From CAVPTL01 sp963729195 (GTDB lineage Bacteria; Actinomycetota; Thermoleophilia; Gaiellales; JAICJC01): a stretch of DNA of 64,000 nt. Below the pieces are notes generated by a model. It ran no database searches, had not been told where the DNA came from, and worked only from the letters and a program-made list of their open reading frames with translations. The position numbers were made by a program, and so were the translations under genes. The stretch covers positions 1 to 64,000 of the forward strand of contig CAVSNF010000024.1 of assembly GCA_963729195.1 (NCBI GenBank), given 5' to 3'. This document shows, in pieces, positions 54,581 through 64,000 of the stretch (positions are counted from its first letter, which is position 1; each line of letters opens with the position of its first letter).

Positions 54581-56635
54581 GTGAGTTTCCTGGCAAGTCA
54601 CGCGGTTGCGATCGCGCTCGTCTGTGGTGTCGCCGCCGTCATTTACGGTCTTCTGCTGACTCAGTGGGTGCTGAAACAGCCCGACGGCAACGACCGCATG
54701 CGGGAGATCGCAGCAGCGATCCAGGAGGGTGCCGCGGCCTATCTGAAGCGGCAGTACACGACCATCGCGGTGGTTGCGGTGGTCGTCACCATCGTGATTG
54801 CAGCCGCCGGCCACTGGTCGGGCGATCTCGGAGTCAAGGTGGCGATCGGCTTTGTGATCGGTGCGGTGCTATCGGCAATCACCGGGTTCATCGGCATGAA
54901 CGTGGCGGTGCGCTCCAACGTGCGCACCGCGGAGGCCGGCCGCAAGGGCATGGCCCCGGCGTTGTCGATCGCGTTCAAGGGCGGCACCGTCACCGGCATC
55001 CTGGTGGTGGGCCTCGGTCTGCTCGGAGTGGCCGGGTACTACGGCATCCTCAAGCAGAACGGCAGCTCTGACCTGGACGCCACCAAGGCGCTGGTCGGTC
55101 TTGCCTTCGGCGGCTCGCTGATCTCCGTGTTCGCACGGCTGGGCGGCGGCATCTTCACCAAGGGCGCCGACGTCGGCGCCGACCTGGTCGGCAAGATCGA
55201 AGCCGGCATCCCCGAGGATGATCCCCGAAACCCGGCCGTGATCGCCGACAACGTCGGCGACAACGTGGGCGACGACGCCGGCATGGCGGCCGACCTGTTC
55301 GAGACCTACGCGGTCACGATCGTGGCGGCCATGTTCCTGGGTGCCCAGCTCGGCGACGGTGGCGTCCACAACGCTGTGGTGCTGCCGCTGCTGATCGGCG
55401 CTCTCGCCATCCCGGCGTCGATCGTGGGCACGCTGATGGTGCGGCTGCCCAAGAGCGGCAGCATCATGACCGCTCTCTACACCGGCGTGCTGGTATCTGC
55501 GCTGCTCTCGGCGGTGCTGTTCATTCCGGTCGTGCACTCGGTGTCCGGCGGGCTTCCCGCGAACGGCACCAGGATCTATCTGTGTGCGCTCACCGGCCTG
55601 GTTATCACCGCGCTGCTGGTGGGGATCACCGAGTACTACACCGGCACCCGCTTCGGCCCGGTCAAGCGCATCTCCCAGCAGTCGACCACCGGCCACGCGA
55701 CCAACATCATCGCCGGCCTGGCCGTCGGCATGCAGGCCACCGCGCTGCCGGTGATCGTGCTGGTGGTGGGCACCCTGACCGCCGACAAGCTGGCCGGGGT
55801 GTACGGGATCGCGACCGCCGTCACAGCGATGCTCTCGATGGCCGGCATGGTCGTCGCGCTCGATGCCTTCGGCCCGATCACGGATAACGCCGGCGGGATC
55901 GCCGAGATGGCCGACCTGCCCCACGAGGTGCGCGACAAGGTCACCGACCCGCTGGACGCGGTCGGCAACACCACCAAAGCGGTCACCAAGGGCTATGCGA
56001 TCGGCTCGGCCGGCCTGGCCGCGCTGGTGCTGTTCCAGTCCTTCAGCGACGAGCTGGCGGTCAAGGTGGGCCACCCCGTGGTGTTCGAGGTGAACGATCC
56101 GTGGGTGCTGTCAGGCCTTCTGATCGGCGGTCTGATGCCGTTTCTGTTCGCATCGCTGGCGATGGACGCTGTCGGCCGTGCCGGTGCCGCGGTGGTCGAG
56201 GAGGTGCGCCGCCAGTTCCGGGAGATCCCGGGGATCATGGAGGGCACCGCCAAGCCCGACTATGCCCGCTGCGTCGATCTGGTCACGCGCTCGGCCATCC
56301 GTGAGATGCAGTTGCCCGCCCTGATTCCGGTGGCGGTGCCGATCGTGGTCGGCCTGATCTCCTACCAGATGCTGGGTGGTCTGCTGGTGGGAACGATCGT
56401 GACCGGCCTGTTCCTGGCGATCTCGATGACGTCGGGCGGCGGGGCGTGGGACAACGCCAAGAAGCTGATCGAGGACGGGGCCCACGGCGGCAAGGGATCT
56501 CCCGCGCACGCCGCATCAATCACCGGCGACACGGTGGGCGATCCCTACAAGGACACCGCCGGTCCGGCGATCAACCCGATGATCAAGATCACGAACATCG
56601 TCGCGATTCTGATCATTCCACTGCTGACTCGGTAA
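54581..56635 (+). CDS. hppA: K+-independent H+-translocating membrane pyrophosphatase
   Basis: Pumps protons using PPi hydrolysis. 684 residues, about 16 helices. Catalytic loops are FTKGADVGADLVGKIEAGIPEDDPRNPAVIADNVGDNVGDDAGM, DAFGPITDNAGGIAEM and DNAKKLIEDG...GDTVGDPYKDTAGPAINPMIK. The segment GNTTKAVTKGYAIGSAGLAAL has Lys where K+-dependent enzymes have Ala, which marks the K+-independent class. GTG start after AAGGAG. Intact. Heads a transport region. Confidence 0.96.
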   Translation: MSFLASHAVAIALVCGVAAVIYGLLLTQWVLKQPDGNDRMREIAAAIQEGAAAYLKRQYTTIAVVAVVVTIVIAAAGHWSGDLGVKVAIGFVIGAVLSAITGFIGMNVAVRSNVRTAEAGRKGMAPALSIAFKGGTVTGILVVGLGLLGVAGYYGILKQNGSSDLDATKALVGLAFGGSLISVFARLGGGIFTKGADVGADLVGKIEAGIPEDDPRNPAVIADNVGDNVGDDAGMAADLFETYAVTIVAAMFLGAQLGDGGVHNAVVLPLLIGALAIPASIVGTLMVRLPKSGSIMTALYTGVLVSALLSAVLFIPVVHSVSGGLPANGTRIYLCALTGLVITALLVGITEYYTGTRFGPVKRISQQSTTGHATNIIAGLAVGMQATALPVIVLVVGTLTADKLAGVYGIATAVTAMLSMAGMVVALDAFGPITDNAGGIAEMADLPHEVRDKVTDPLDAVGNTTKAVTKGYAIGSAGLAALVLFQSFSDELAVKVGHPVVFEVNDPWVLSGLLIGGLMPFLFASLAMDAVGRAGAAVVEEVRRQFREIPGIMEGTAKPDYARCVDLVTRSAIREMQLPALIPVAVPIVVGLISYQMLGGLLVGTIVTGLFLAISMTSGGGAWDNAKKLIEDGAHGGKGSPAHAASITGDTVGDPYKDTAGPAINPMIKITNIVAILIIPLLTR

Positions 56636-56653
56636 TCACCAGCCGTCACGCGG

Positions 56654-56659
56654 TATAAC
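56654..56659 (+). promoter_or_regulatory. -10 box TATAAC of the first APC-USP gene
   Basis: Eight bases before the ATG at 56668. Confidence 0.5.
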
Positions 56660-56667
56660 AGGCAGCT

Positions 56668-58617
56668 ATGCCGGTAAAGCGCCGCCAAGCCGGGGGTTTG
56701 CACCGCGTGCTCGGTACGGCGGCGCTGTTCTCGACCGCGTACGGGAACGTCGGCTCGTCGATCTACTACGCGCTCGGTCTGGTGACCGTGTACGCGCTCG
56801 GGTTGACGCCGGTCGCGTTCTTCATCTCCGGGCGTGATCTTCTTCTTCACGGCGGTGACCTATGCCGAGGCCACCGCCCGCTTCCCCGAGGCGGGCGGCT
56901 CGGCGTCGTTCACGCGGCACGCGTTCAACGAGGCGGTCAGCTTCTTCGCCGGCTGGGCGCAGATGCTGAACTACACCGTCACGATCGCGATCTCGGCGAT
57001 CTTCGTGCCGCACTACCTGGCCAAGTTCTGGCCGGGCGGCGACCTGATCGGCCACCCCAACGACATCTACGGCGGAGCGTTGGTGGTGCTGTTCCTGGTG
57101 ATCCTGAACATCGTCGGGGTGAAGGAGGCCGCCGGGCTGAACATCTTCCTGGCCCTGGCCGACCTGGCGACTCAGGCGCTGTTGGTGGTGATCGGCCTGG
57201 TGGTGGTGTTCTCCCCGTCGGTTCTGAGCAGCAATGTCGACCTCGGCACCGTGCCGACGTGGAGCAACTTCATCGTTGCCATCCCGGTGGCGATGGTGGC
57301 CTACACCGGTATCGAGACCGTCTCCAACATGTCGGAGGAGGCGATCGACCCGGCCCGGCACGTACCCCGCGCGATCATGTACGTGGTGATCGCGGTGTTT
57401 GCGATCTACGCCTTCCTGCCGTCGGTTGCCCTGTCGGCGCTGCCGGTGAAGCCGGCCGACGCCTGCGATGGTGGCCGACTCCCACGATCCCACGCTGGCC
57501 TGCGCCAAGCAGGTGAAGCTGGGCGAGCCGACATCGGAGCTGGCCTGTAGGTTTGCGGGCGATCCGGTGGCAGGGCTGGTGGACAACCTCGGGTTGCCGC
57601 AGATCATCACCCAGGGGCTCGGCTACTACGTCGGCTTGCTGGCGGCGACGATCCTGATCATCGCCACCAACGCCGGCATCATCGGAGTTTCGAGACTCAC
57701 CTATTCGATGGGGCTGCATCGCCAGCTGCCGCCGATCATCAGCCGGGTGCACCCCAAATACAGCACGCCGTATGTCGCCATCATCTTCTTCAGCGTGATC
57801 GCGGTGTTGCTGATGATCCCCAACGGGTCGACCCAGTTTCTGGGGAATCTGTACGCCTTCGGGGCGATGCTGTCGTTCACCCTCGCCCACGCGGCGGTGA
57901 TCCAGATGAGACGCACGATGTCCTCCGACGACATGCCCTGGCGAGGGCCGATGTCCTACAAGGTCGGAAACTATGACCTGCCGCTGTTCGCCGTGCTCGG
58001 GCTGATCGGCTGTCTGGCCTCGTGGCTGGTCACGATCGTGCTGCACTTCGTCGACGGCGTCGCGCCGGTGGGGATGATCTGGCTGATCATCGGCCTGGTC
58101 GTGTACACCCTCTACCGGCGTTCGCAGCATCTGCCGCTGACCCAGACCGTGCTGATGCCGCCGGTGTCGCTACGGCCCTGCGCTCGAGGTCGAGTACCGG
58201 TCGATCCTGATGCCGCTGACCGCCCACCGGGTGACCGACGAGATGACCGCGACCGCCCTGCGGTTGGCGGCCGAATCGGGTGCGACGCTGGTCGCGCTCT
58301 ACCCGATCGAGGTGCCGCTCGACCGGCCGCTGTCCGACGCGATGAGCGACGAGGTCGCACAGGCCGAGCGGGAGCTGCGCGAGACGGCTGCGTTGGGAGA
58401 CGAGTACGGGGTCACCGTGATCACGCGGCTGGTGCGTACCCGCAACGTGGGCGAGGCGATCGTGGGTGAGGCGGAGCGACGCCGCTCCGAGATCATCGTG
58501 ATGGGCGCGGCCGACCGCAAGCGGGCGGGCGAGCGGATGTTCGGCCGGGTGATCGACTACGTCCTGCGCAACGCCACCTGCCGGGTGATGGTCGGCACCG
58601 TGGGCGCCGCCGGCTGA
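56668..58617 (+). CDS. APC-superfamily permease with C-terminal UspA domain, copy 1 (frameshifted)
   Basis: About 648 residues. The first ~500 form a 12-helix amino acid/polyamine/organocation permease: FSTAYGNVGSSIYYALGLVTVYALG (helix 1 GSS break), AEATARFPEAGGSASFTRHAFNEAVSFFAGWAQMLNY, VAMVAYTGIETVSNMSEEAIDP and NAGIIGVSRLTYSMGLHRQLPP. The C-terminal 140 residues are a universal stress protein fold (YRSILMPLTAHRVTDEMTATALRLAAESGATLVALYPIE...SEIIVMGAADRKRAGERMFGRVIDYVLRNATCRVMVG). Three +1 shifts near 56830, 57465 and 58180. The USP part may gate transport through nucleotide binding. Confidence 0.85.
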
Positions 58618-58782
58618 TGCTGAGGGCAAACCGGGCGATCGCGGTGATCTTTCTGGTGATCGGCGCCGCCGATCCTGATCCGCACGCTGACGCTGGGCGG
58701 CGGCCAGGTCGGATTCCTGGCGGCGGCCGTCTTCCTGGTGCTGGGCGTGCTGCGCTGGCGTGCCCTGCGCCCACCGCAGTAA
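58617..58782 (+). CDS. Small two-helix membrane protein between the permeases (frameshifted)
   Basis: About 54 residues. LRANRAIAVIFLVIGA is helix 1. A +1 shift near 58667 leads to ILIRTLTLGGGQVGFLAAAVFLVLGVLRWRALRPPQ, with helix 2 and a basic end. The ATG overlaps the permease stop (TGATG). It may be a regulatory or assembly subunit for one of the flanking permeases; that is inference from position only. Confidence 0.55.
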
Positions 58783-58794
58783 GCTCACCCCGGC

Positions 58795-60744
58795 ATGGCG
58801 CGCAAGATTCCCGTTCTCGGCCGTATGCTCGGCGCCCCGGCGTTGTTTGCGATCGCGTATGGCGAGATCGGAAGCTCGCTGTACTTCGCGCTTGGCCTGA
58901 CCTCGGTGTACGCGCTCTCGGCCACGCCGTTCGTGTTCCTGGCGGCCGGGCTGCTGTTCGCGCTGGCGGCGGCCGCCTACGCCGAGGGCGGCGCCACCAT
59001 CGCCGAGCCCGGCGGGGCCGCCAGCTTCGCCCGCAGGGCGTTCAACGATCTGGTCGGGTTCATCGCCGGTTGGGCGGCGGCGCTCGACTACGTGATCGCG
59101 ATCGCGCTCTCGGCGCTGTTCGTGCCGCGGTATCTGACCGGAGCCTTCGGACATCCCAACGCGCTGTCCGATCGGCAGGCGGCGATGGCGGCGGTCGGCG
59201 TGCTGGCGGTGATCACCGCTGCTTCGGCTGGTGCGGCGCACCAACGCCTACCTGGCCGGGATCGTGCTGGCGATTCTCGACCTGGTGGTGCAGATCAGCC
59301 TCGCGGTGCTTGGGCCTCGTGCTGCTGTTCAACTACCAGCGGCTGACCAACAACATCGATATCGGAGTGGCGCCGACCTGGAACTCGCTGGCGTTCTCGC
59401 TGCCGGTGGCGATGGTGGCCTACACCGGCCTGGAGAAGGTCTCGTCGCTGACCGGCCTGGCCAAGGATCCCGGGCGCACGGTGCCGGCCAGTATCCGCAC
59501 CTCCGCCTTCACGGTGGTGGTGATCTATGCGGCGGTGGCGACCGCGGCGGTGTCGGCCTTCCCGTCGCACCCCGATCCCGAGTGCCCCGGCCGGCTATTC
59601 CAGCCAGCTTTCGACCACCTGGGTGAACGCGCCGATTCTGGGCCTGGTGCACGCCATCGGCCGGCACACGTCCTGGTGGATCGAGGACATCCTGCGGGTC
59701 GGCGTGGGGTTGACGGCGGTGGCCATCCTGATGCTCGCGATCACCACCAGCATCTCGGGTTTCGCGCGGATGGCCGAGTCGATGGGCCGCCACGTGCAGG
59801 TGCCGGCCGTGTTTGCCCGCCGCAGCCGCCGGGTGCTGGCAGCGCCGGCTGCGATCGGCGCCATCGGCCTGCTGTCGGCCGGCTTCATCGTGGTGGCATC
59901 GTTCTTCGAGGGCGAGGAGACGCTGGTGCTGGCCTCGCTCTACAGCTTCGGCATCCTGCTTGCGTTCACCATCACGCAGGCGTCGATCATCTGGCTGCGC
60001 ATCACCGAGCCGGACATGCCGCGGGCGTTCATGATGCACGGCAACGTCCGCATCAAGGGGCGCCTGATCCCGCTCACGTCAGTGGCCGGTGCGCTGCTCT
60101 CGTTCGCAGCGTGGGTGCTGGCGCTGGGCACGCACCCGGGCGCTCGGATCGTGGGGCCGCTGTGGATGATCGGCGGGCTGCTGATGTACACGGGCGTCCG
60201 CGTCCGCGCGGGTCTTCCGCTGCTGGACACCGTCGATCTGGCCGCGCCGCCGCCGGCGTCGGTGACCGAGCTGCAGCAGGGCGCTGTGGTGGTGCCGCTG
60301 GAGCGGCTCGACCAGATCGGCGAGGAGATGATGGCCACCGCCTGTCGGCTTGCGCTGGATGCGGGCTCGGTGGTGGTGGGGGTGAGCGCGATCGTGGTTC
60401 CCGTGCGCGATCCGCTGGACTCCCCGCGGCCGCAGCGCGAGCAGGAGGTGGCCGAGGTGCAGGCGGCGGCCGAGTCGCTGGCCGCCGAGTACGGCGTCTC
60501 CTACATCGGCGTCTCCGGCCGCACCCGCAGCCCCGGGCGGATGGTGGTGGACGCGGCCACCGAGCACAGCGCCTCGCTGATCGTGGTCGGCGCGCCGTCC
60601 AAGCCGCGGCGAGGCCGAACCAAGCAGGAGGAGTTCTTCGGACGCACGGTCGACTTCATCCTGCGCAAGGCGCCGTGCCGCGTGATCGTCACGCACTTCC
60701 CCGGCTCCGCCCTGGAGCCCGACGGAGGAGGCCGTGGCCGCTAG
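58795..60744 (+). CDS. APC-superfamily permease with C-terminal UspA domain, copy 2 (frameshifted)
   Basis: The same architecture and almost the same length as copy 1. Permease part: FAIAYGEIGSSLYFALGLTSVYALS, AEGGATIAEPGGAASFARRAFNDLVGFIAGWAAALDYVIAIAL, VAMVAYTGLEKVSSLTGLAKDPGRTVPASI and TTSISGFARMAESMGRHVQVPAVF. USP part: GAVVVPLERLDQIGEEMMATACRLALDAGSVVVGVSAIV, ASLIVVGAPSKPRRGRTKQEEFFGRTVDFILRKAPCRVIV (the ATP-binding G-x2-G-x9-G region is modified). Three +1 shifts near 59228, 59310 and 59595. Its TAG overlaps the hom stop in CTAG. Confidence 0.85.
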
Positions 60745-62014
60745 CGCTCCAGAATAGGCAGGACGACCGGCGCCGAGCGGCTGAAGCCAGCAGCTCGCGA
60801 CCGCCGCTGCGGCGGTGCGCACCGAGCCCTCCCGGGCCGCGTGGGTCAGGATCACGATGTGCACGCCCTGCGTCGGCGGGGTGCTGCACCACCTGCGCCA
60901 CCGACACCTCGTGGTCGCCCAGTGACCGCGCCACCTGGGCGAGCACGCCCGGCTCGTCGTCCACCTGGAAGCGCAGGTAGAACGGGCTCTCCAGGTCGGC
61001 CACCGGCAGCCGGTTGAGCTCCCGGTAGTAGCCGTCGTGTTGCAGGAATCCGGTGCCGCGGGTGCCGATCACCGCCAGCAGGTCGCCGATCACCGCGGTG
61101 GCGGTCTCCTCGCCGCCTGCGCCCGGGCCGATCAGGATCACCTCGCGGATCGACTCGCCCCGCAGCATGATCGCGTTGAACGCGCCCTCGACCGCTGCCA
61201 GCGGGTGCTCTTTGGCGAGCAGGCACGGGTGCACGCGGGCCGACACGCGCGCATCCACGCGCAGCGCCGAGGCGATCAGCTTGACCGAGTAGCCGAGATC
61301 GGCGGCGTGGGCGACATCGGCCAGGTCGAGGCCGTCGATGCCGACGTAGTCGACCTCCTCCAGCCGCACGCGGTTGTGAAATGCGATCGACGCCAGGATC
61401 GCGATCTTGGCGGCGGCGTCGCCGCCGGTCACGTCCTCGGTCGGGTCGGCCTCGGCGTAGCCCAGCGCCTGGGCCTCGGCCAGCGCGTCGGCGTACGACG
61501 ATCCGGCGTGGATCATCTGGCTGAGGATGAAGTTGGTGGTGCCGTTGACGATGCCGTCGATGCGGTGCACCCCGCTCACGATCATCGATTCGCGCAACAC
61601 TCTGATCACGGGGATGGCGGCGCACACGCTGGCCTCGAAGCGCAGCTGCACGCCCTGCCGCTCGGCCTCGGTGAACAGCTCCTCGCCGTGGCGGGACAGC
61701 AGCTGCTTGTTGGCCGACACCACCGACTTGCCGGCCCGCAGCAGCTCGAGCACGTAGCCGCGGGTGGGATCGATGCCGCCCATCACCTCGGCCACCACGG
61801 TGATCGAGGGATCGTCCCGCAGGCGGGCGAAATCGGTGGTCAGAAGACCGGCGGGCGCCTCGGGATGCCGCTCGGGGTTGCGCACCAGCGCGGCGGCCAC
61901 CTCGACCGGGCTGCCGGTGACGCGCTCGATCGACGCGGCGCTCTCGCGCAGCAGCCGATCGACGGCGGAGCCGACGGTGCCGAAGCCCAGCAGGCCTATG
62001 GTGATCGGAGGCAT
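60741..62014 (-). CDS. hom: Homoserine dehydrogenase with ACT domain (frameshifted at C-terminus)
   Basis: Reduces aspartate semialdehyde to homoserine. About 424 residues: ITIGLLGFGTVGSAVDRLL is the NAD(P) motif, VAEVMGGIDPTRGYVLELLRAGKSVVSANKQLLSRHGEEL holds the catalytic region, then GIVNGTTNFILSQM and EADPTEDVTGGDAAAKIAILASI. The ACT domain near residue 345 is FYLRFQVDDEPGVLAQVARSLGDHEVSVAQVVQ. Two +1 shifts near 60885 and 60785 scramble the last 50 residues. The true end reads SAPVVLPILER. Leaderless start. Feeds threonine synthase at the window end. Confidence 0.93.
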
Positions 62015-62022
62015 GACTGCGC

Positions 62023-62028
62023 ACGATA
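62023..62028 (-). promoter_or_regulatory. -10 box TATCGT of hom
   Basis: On the minus strand, 8 nt before the ATG at 62014. Confidence 0.45.
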
Positions 62029-62071
62029 GAAGAACCGCCACCGAGCGCGCGCACGTGCTTGCGCGTCGCGA

Positions 62072-62077
62072 TAGGCT
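62072..62077 (+). promoter_or_regulatory. -10 box TAGGCT of the TrkA pair
   Basis: Six bases before the ATG at 62084, leaderless and divergent from hom. Confidence 0.5.
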
Positions 62078-62083
62078 CCAACC

Positions 62084-62506
62084 ATGAAGCTTTTGATTGT
62101 GGGATGCGGACGCGTGGGTTCTTCGATCGCCACCCAGATGGCTGCCGATGGGCATCAGGTCAGCGTGGTGGACGAGGATGCCGAGGCGGCACAGCGGCTT
62201 CCAGACTCGTGGCAGGGCGAGTTCATTCACGGGCACGGCCTCGATCTGGATGTGCTGATCGCGGGCGGGATCGAGGATGCCGACGCGGTTGTGGTTGCCA
62301 CCGACGGTGACAACACCAACATCGTGATCGCCCAGGTGGCTCAGCGGCGGTTCGATTGTCCGTGCGTCGTCACGCGCGTGCTCGACCCCGCCCGAGCGGC
62401 GTTCTACTCCACCCAGGGCCTGCGCACGGTCTGCGCCACCTCCGCGGCGATCGACTCGACCATGGACGCGATCTGCGCCACTCCTGGTCGGGGCGCCGTT
62501 GCCTAG
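62084..62506 (+). CDS. TrkA-N (RCK) protein, NAD-binding half only
   Basis: A 140-residue potassium-uptake regulator: MKLLIVGCGRVGSSIATQMAADGHQVSVVDEDAE is the Rossmann motif (GxGxxG), GHGLDLDVLIAGGIEDADAVVVATDGDNTNIVIAQVAQRRF the core, and it ends after ICATPGRGAVA. It lacks the C-terminal TrkA-C ligand domain, so it probably pairs with the following gene. No Trk/Ktr channel gene is in the window. Confidence 0.88.
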   Translation: MKLLIVGCGRVGSSIATQMAADGHQVSVVDEDAEAAQRLPDSWQGEFIHGHGLDLDVLIAGGIEDADAVVVATDGDNTNIVIAQVAQRRFDCPCVVTRVLDPARAAFYSTQGLRTVCATSAAIDSTMDAICATPGRGAVA

Positions 62507-62523
62507 CGGGAGACGATGAGACC

Positions 62524-63187
62524 ATGTATATCCTGATCGTTGGCGGCGGCAAGGTGGGGACGAACCTGACCGCGGCGCTCATGAAGATGGGCCACGAGGT
62601 GTCGCTGCTGGACCACGATCGCCATCGCTACGGCATGCTCGAGGAGAAGTTCGAGCACGTCGCCCGGTTCGGCGATGCCACCGAGCTGTACGTGCTGGAG
62701 CGCGCCGGGGTCGAGCGCGCCGACCTGGTTGTCGCGGTCACCGGCGACGACGAGGACAACCTGATCGTGTGCCAGGTGGCCCGCGACAAGTACCACGTGC
62801 CGAAGGTGATCGCCCGGGTCAACGATCCTCGCAACCAGCCCCATTTCGACATGCTCGGGATCAGCCTGACGGTGTCGGCCACGGTCACGATCCTGGCGCT
62901 GATCGAGCACGAGCTGCCCCAGCACGAGCTGGTGACGCTGCTCGACCTGCGTCGCGAGAACCTCGAGATCGTCGAGTTCGCGATCGACGCCAACTCGCCG
63001 GTGGCCGGTCAGATGGTGCGGGATCTCAACCTGCCCAGCCGCTCGCGGCTGATCTCGGTCAGCCGAGACGGACGGGCGGAGATCGCGGTGGGCGAGACCG
63101 AGCTGCAAGCCGGGCGATCTGGTGATGGCGATTCTGGAGCCCGGCGTCGAGGATGAGCTCAAAGCCGTGCTCATGCCGGCCGGGTAG
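62524..63187 (+). CDS. trkA: TrkA-type potassium uptake regulator (frameshifted near end)
   Basis: About 220 residues. MYILIVGGGKVGTNLTAALMKMGHEVSLLDHDRHR is the RCK-N start, ATELYVLERAGVERADLVVAVTGDDEDNLIVCQVARDKYHVPKVIARVNDPRN the core, and LEIVEFAIDANSPVAGQMVRDLNLPSRSRLISVSRDGRAEI the RCK-C domain. A +1 shift near 63113 precedes the true end DLVMAILEPGVEDELKAVLMPAG. It lies 17 bp after its half-length partner. Confidence 0.9.
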
Positions 63188-63193
63188 CGCAGC

Positions 63194-64000
63194 GTGGCCG
63201 GACTGATCGATCGCTATCGCGACCGGCTTCCGGTCTCCGACAGCACCCCGGTGGTATCGCTGGGGGAGGGCAACACGCCGCTTTTGCCGGCACCGCGGAT
63301 CTCGGCACTGCTGGGCGTCGAGGTCTATCTCAAGTACGAGGGAGCGAATCCCACCGGGTCGTTCAAGGATCGCGGGATGACGATGGCCGTCTCCAAGGCG
63401 CTCGAGGAGGGCGCCACCGCGGCCGTGTGCGCGTCCACAGGCAACACCTCGGCGTCGGCGGCGGCCTACTGCGGTCGGGCCGGCATCCGTCTGGTGGTGG
63501 TGCTTCCCGAGGGCGCAATCGCCCGCGGAAAGCTCGCCCAGGCACAGATTTGCGGTGCCCGCGTGGTCGCCATCCAGGGCAGCTTCGACGACGCGCTGCA
63601 TCTGGTGCGAGACCTGGTGGAGCGTCGTCCGCTGGCGCTGCTCAACTCGATCAACCCCTACCGGCTGGAGGGTCAGAAAACCGCGGCCTTCGAGGTGGTC
63701 GAGCAGCTCGGAGGAGTTCCCGACTGGGTGGCGCTACCGGTCGGCAACGGCGGCAACATCACCGCCTACTGGAAAGGGTTTGGCGAAAGCGGCCAGGCGC
63801 CACGGATGCTGGCCGGGCAGGCCGCTGGAGCAGCGCCGCTGGTGATTCGAGCGCCGGTGCCCTCGCCGCAAACGGTCGCGACCGCCATCAGGATCGGCAA
63901 CCCGGCTCGGCTCGATCAGGCGCTGGCGGCGGTGGACGAGTCGAACGGCGGTATCCGCGCGATCGAAGACGCAGACATTCTGCGCGCCTACCGGATGCTG
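63194..64000 (+). CDS. thrC: Threonine synthase (partial, runs off the window)
   Basis: PLP enzyme converting O-phosphohomoserine to threonine. 269 codons are visible from a GTG 6 bp after trkA. VVSLGEGNTPLLPAPRI and VYLKYEGANPTGSFKDRGMTMAVSKAL hold the PLP lysine (SFKDRG). VCASTGNTSASAAAYCGRAG is the substrate loop, and VALPVGNGGNITAYWKGF the phosphate-binding glycine loop. It continues past 64000, and no stop is seen. Together with hom (divergent) it completes two steps of the threonine branch. Confidence 0.93.
   Translation, partial: MAGLIDRYRDRLPVSDSTPVVSLGEGNTPLLPAPRISALLGVEVYLKYEGANPTGSFKDRGMTMAVSKALEEGATAAVCASTGNTSASAAAYCGRAGIRLVVVLPEGAIARGKLAQAQICGARVVAIQGSFDDALHLVRDLVERRPLALLNSINPYRLEGQKTAAFEVVEQLGGVPDWVALPVGNGGNITAYWKGFGESGQAPRMLAGQAAGAAPLVIRAPVPSPQTVATAIRIGNPARLDQALAAVDESNGGIRAIEDADILRAYRML

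Overview
The window is about 64 kb of high-GC chromosomal DNA, roughly two thirds G+C by eye, with short intergenic gaps, many overlapping starts and stops, and frequent GTG starts. It looks like the core genome of a deep-branching actinobacterium. A Thermoleophilia-type organism (Solirubrobacterales or Gaiellales) is my best guess. The evidence is the gene set (YbdK-type carboxylate-amine ligases, GSI-alpha glutamine synthetase, Rex, a family-4 uracil-DNA glycosylase, K+-independent membrane pyrophosphatase), a CGAAC-N4-GTTCG SOS box before uvrA, and a -10 hexamer sitting 6 to 10 nt before many start codons, which implies leaderless transcripts. The lineage is inference. I see no phage, insertion sequence, CRISPR array or rRNA. 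The only RNA gene I recognise is one tRNA-Leu. No gene-free stretch exceeds 300 bases.

Layout. 1-5 kb: methyltransferase, GYD protein, tRNA-Leu(CAA), carboxylate-amine ligase, glutamine synthetase, enoyl-CoA hydratase. 5-23 kb: ACT-malic enzyme, polA, a lipoprotein glycosidase-like protein, rpsA with an acidic tail, coaE, a lytic transglycosylase, uvrB, PilZ-like and PH-like proteins, uvrA, and a second hydratase. 23-42 kb is accessory: Nudix hydrolase, kinase-like APH, a D12 DNA methylase, cupin, a sulfur cluster (cysteine dioxygenase, SBP56-type methanethiol oxidase, membrane protein), an EamA exporter, paired GNATs around an SDR, an MFS exporter, hydrolases, an FAD oxidoreductase and an isochorismatase-type hydrolase. 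42-46 kb: a small secreted protein, glyoxalase, panB, panC and a DUF2520 protein. 46-50 kb: UDG, tsaE, tsaB, rimI, tsaD, glutaredoxin, rex. 50-54.5 kb: PAS/GAF histidine kinase, stand-alone receiver, second carboxylate-amine ligase, MTA phosphorylase. 54.5-64 kb: hppA, two APC-UspA transporters, homoserine dehydrogenase, two TrkA proteins and the start of threonine synthase.

Functional themes are DNA repair and replication (polA, uvrA, uvrB, UDG), t6A tRNA modification (tsaB, tsaD, tsaE with rimI), pantothenate and CoA synthesis (panB, panC, coaE), aspartate-family amino acids (hom, thrC), nitrogen and glutamate chemistry, organosulfur oxidation, and ion and proton homeostasis (hppA, TrkA pair, USP-tailed permeases).

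A strong caution: about 29 of roughly 70 genes contain one or more single-base frameshifts, including essential ones (polA, tsaB, tsaD, panB, hom). Most are +1 insertions and a few are -1 losses. This pattern fits residual long-read sequencing error better than gene decay, so the broken genes are annotated as one CDS each, spanning the shift, with the shift positions given.
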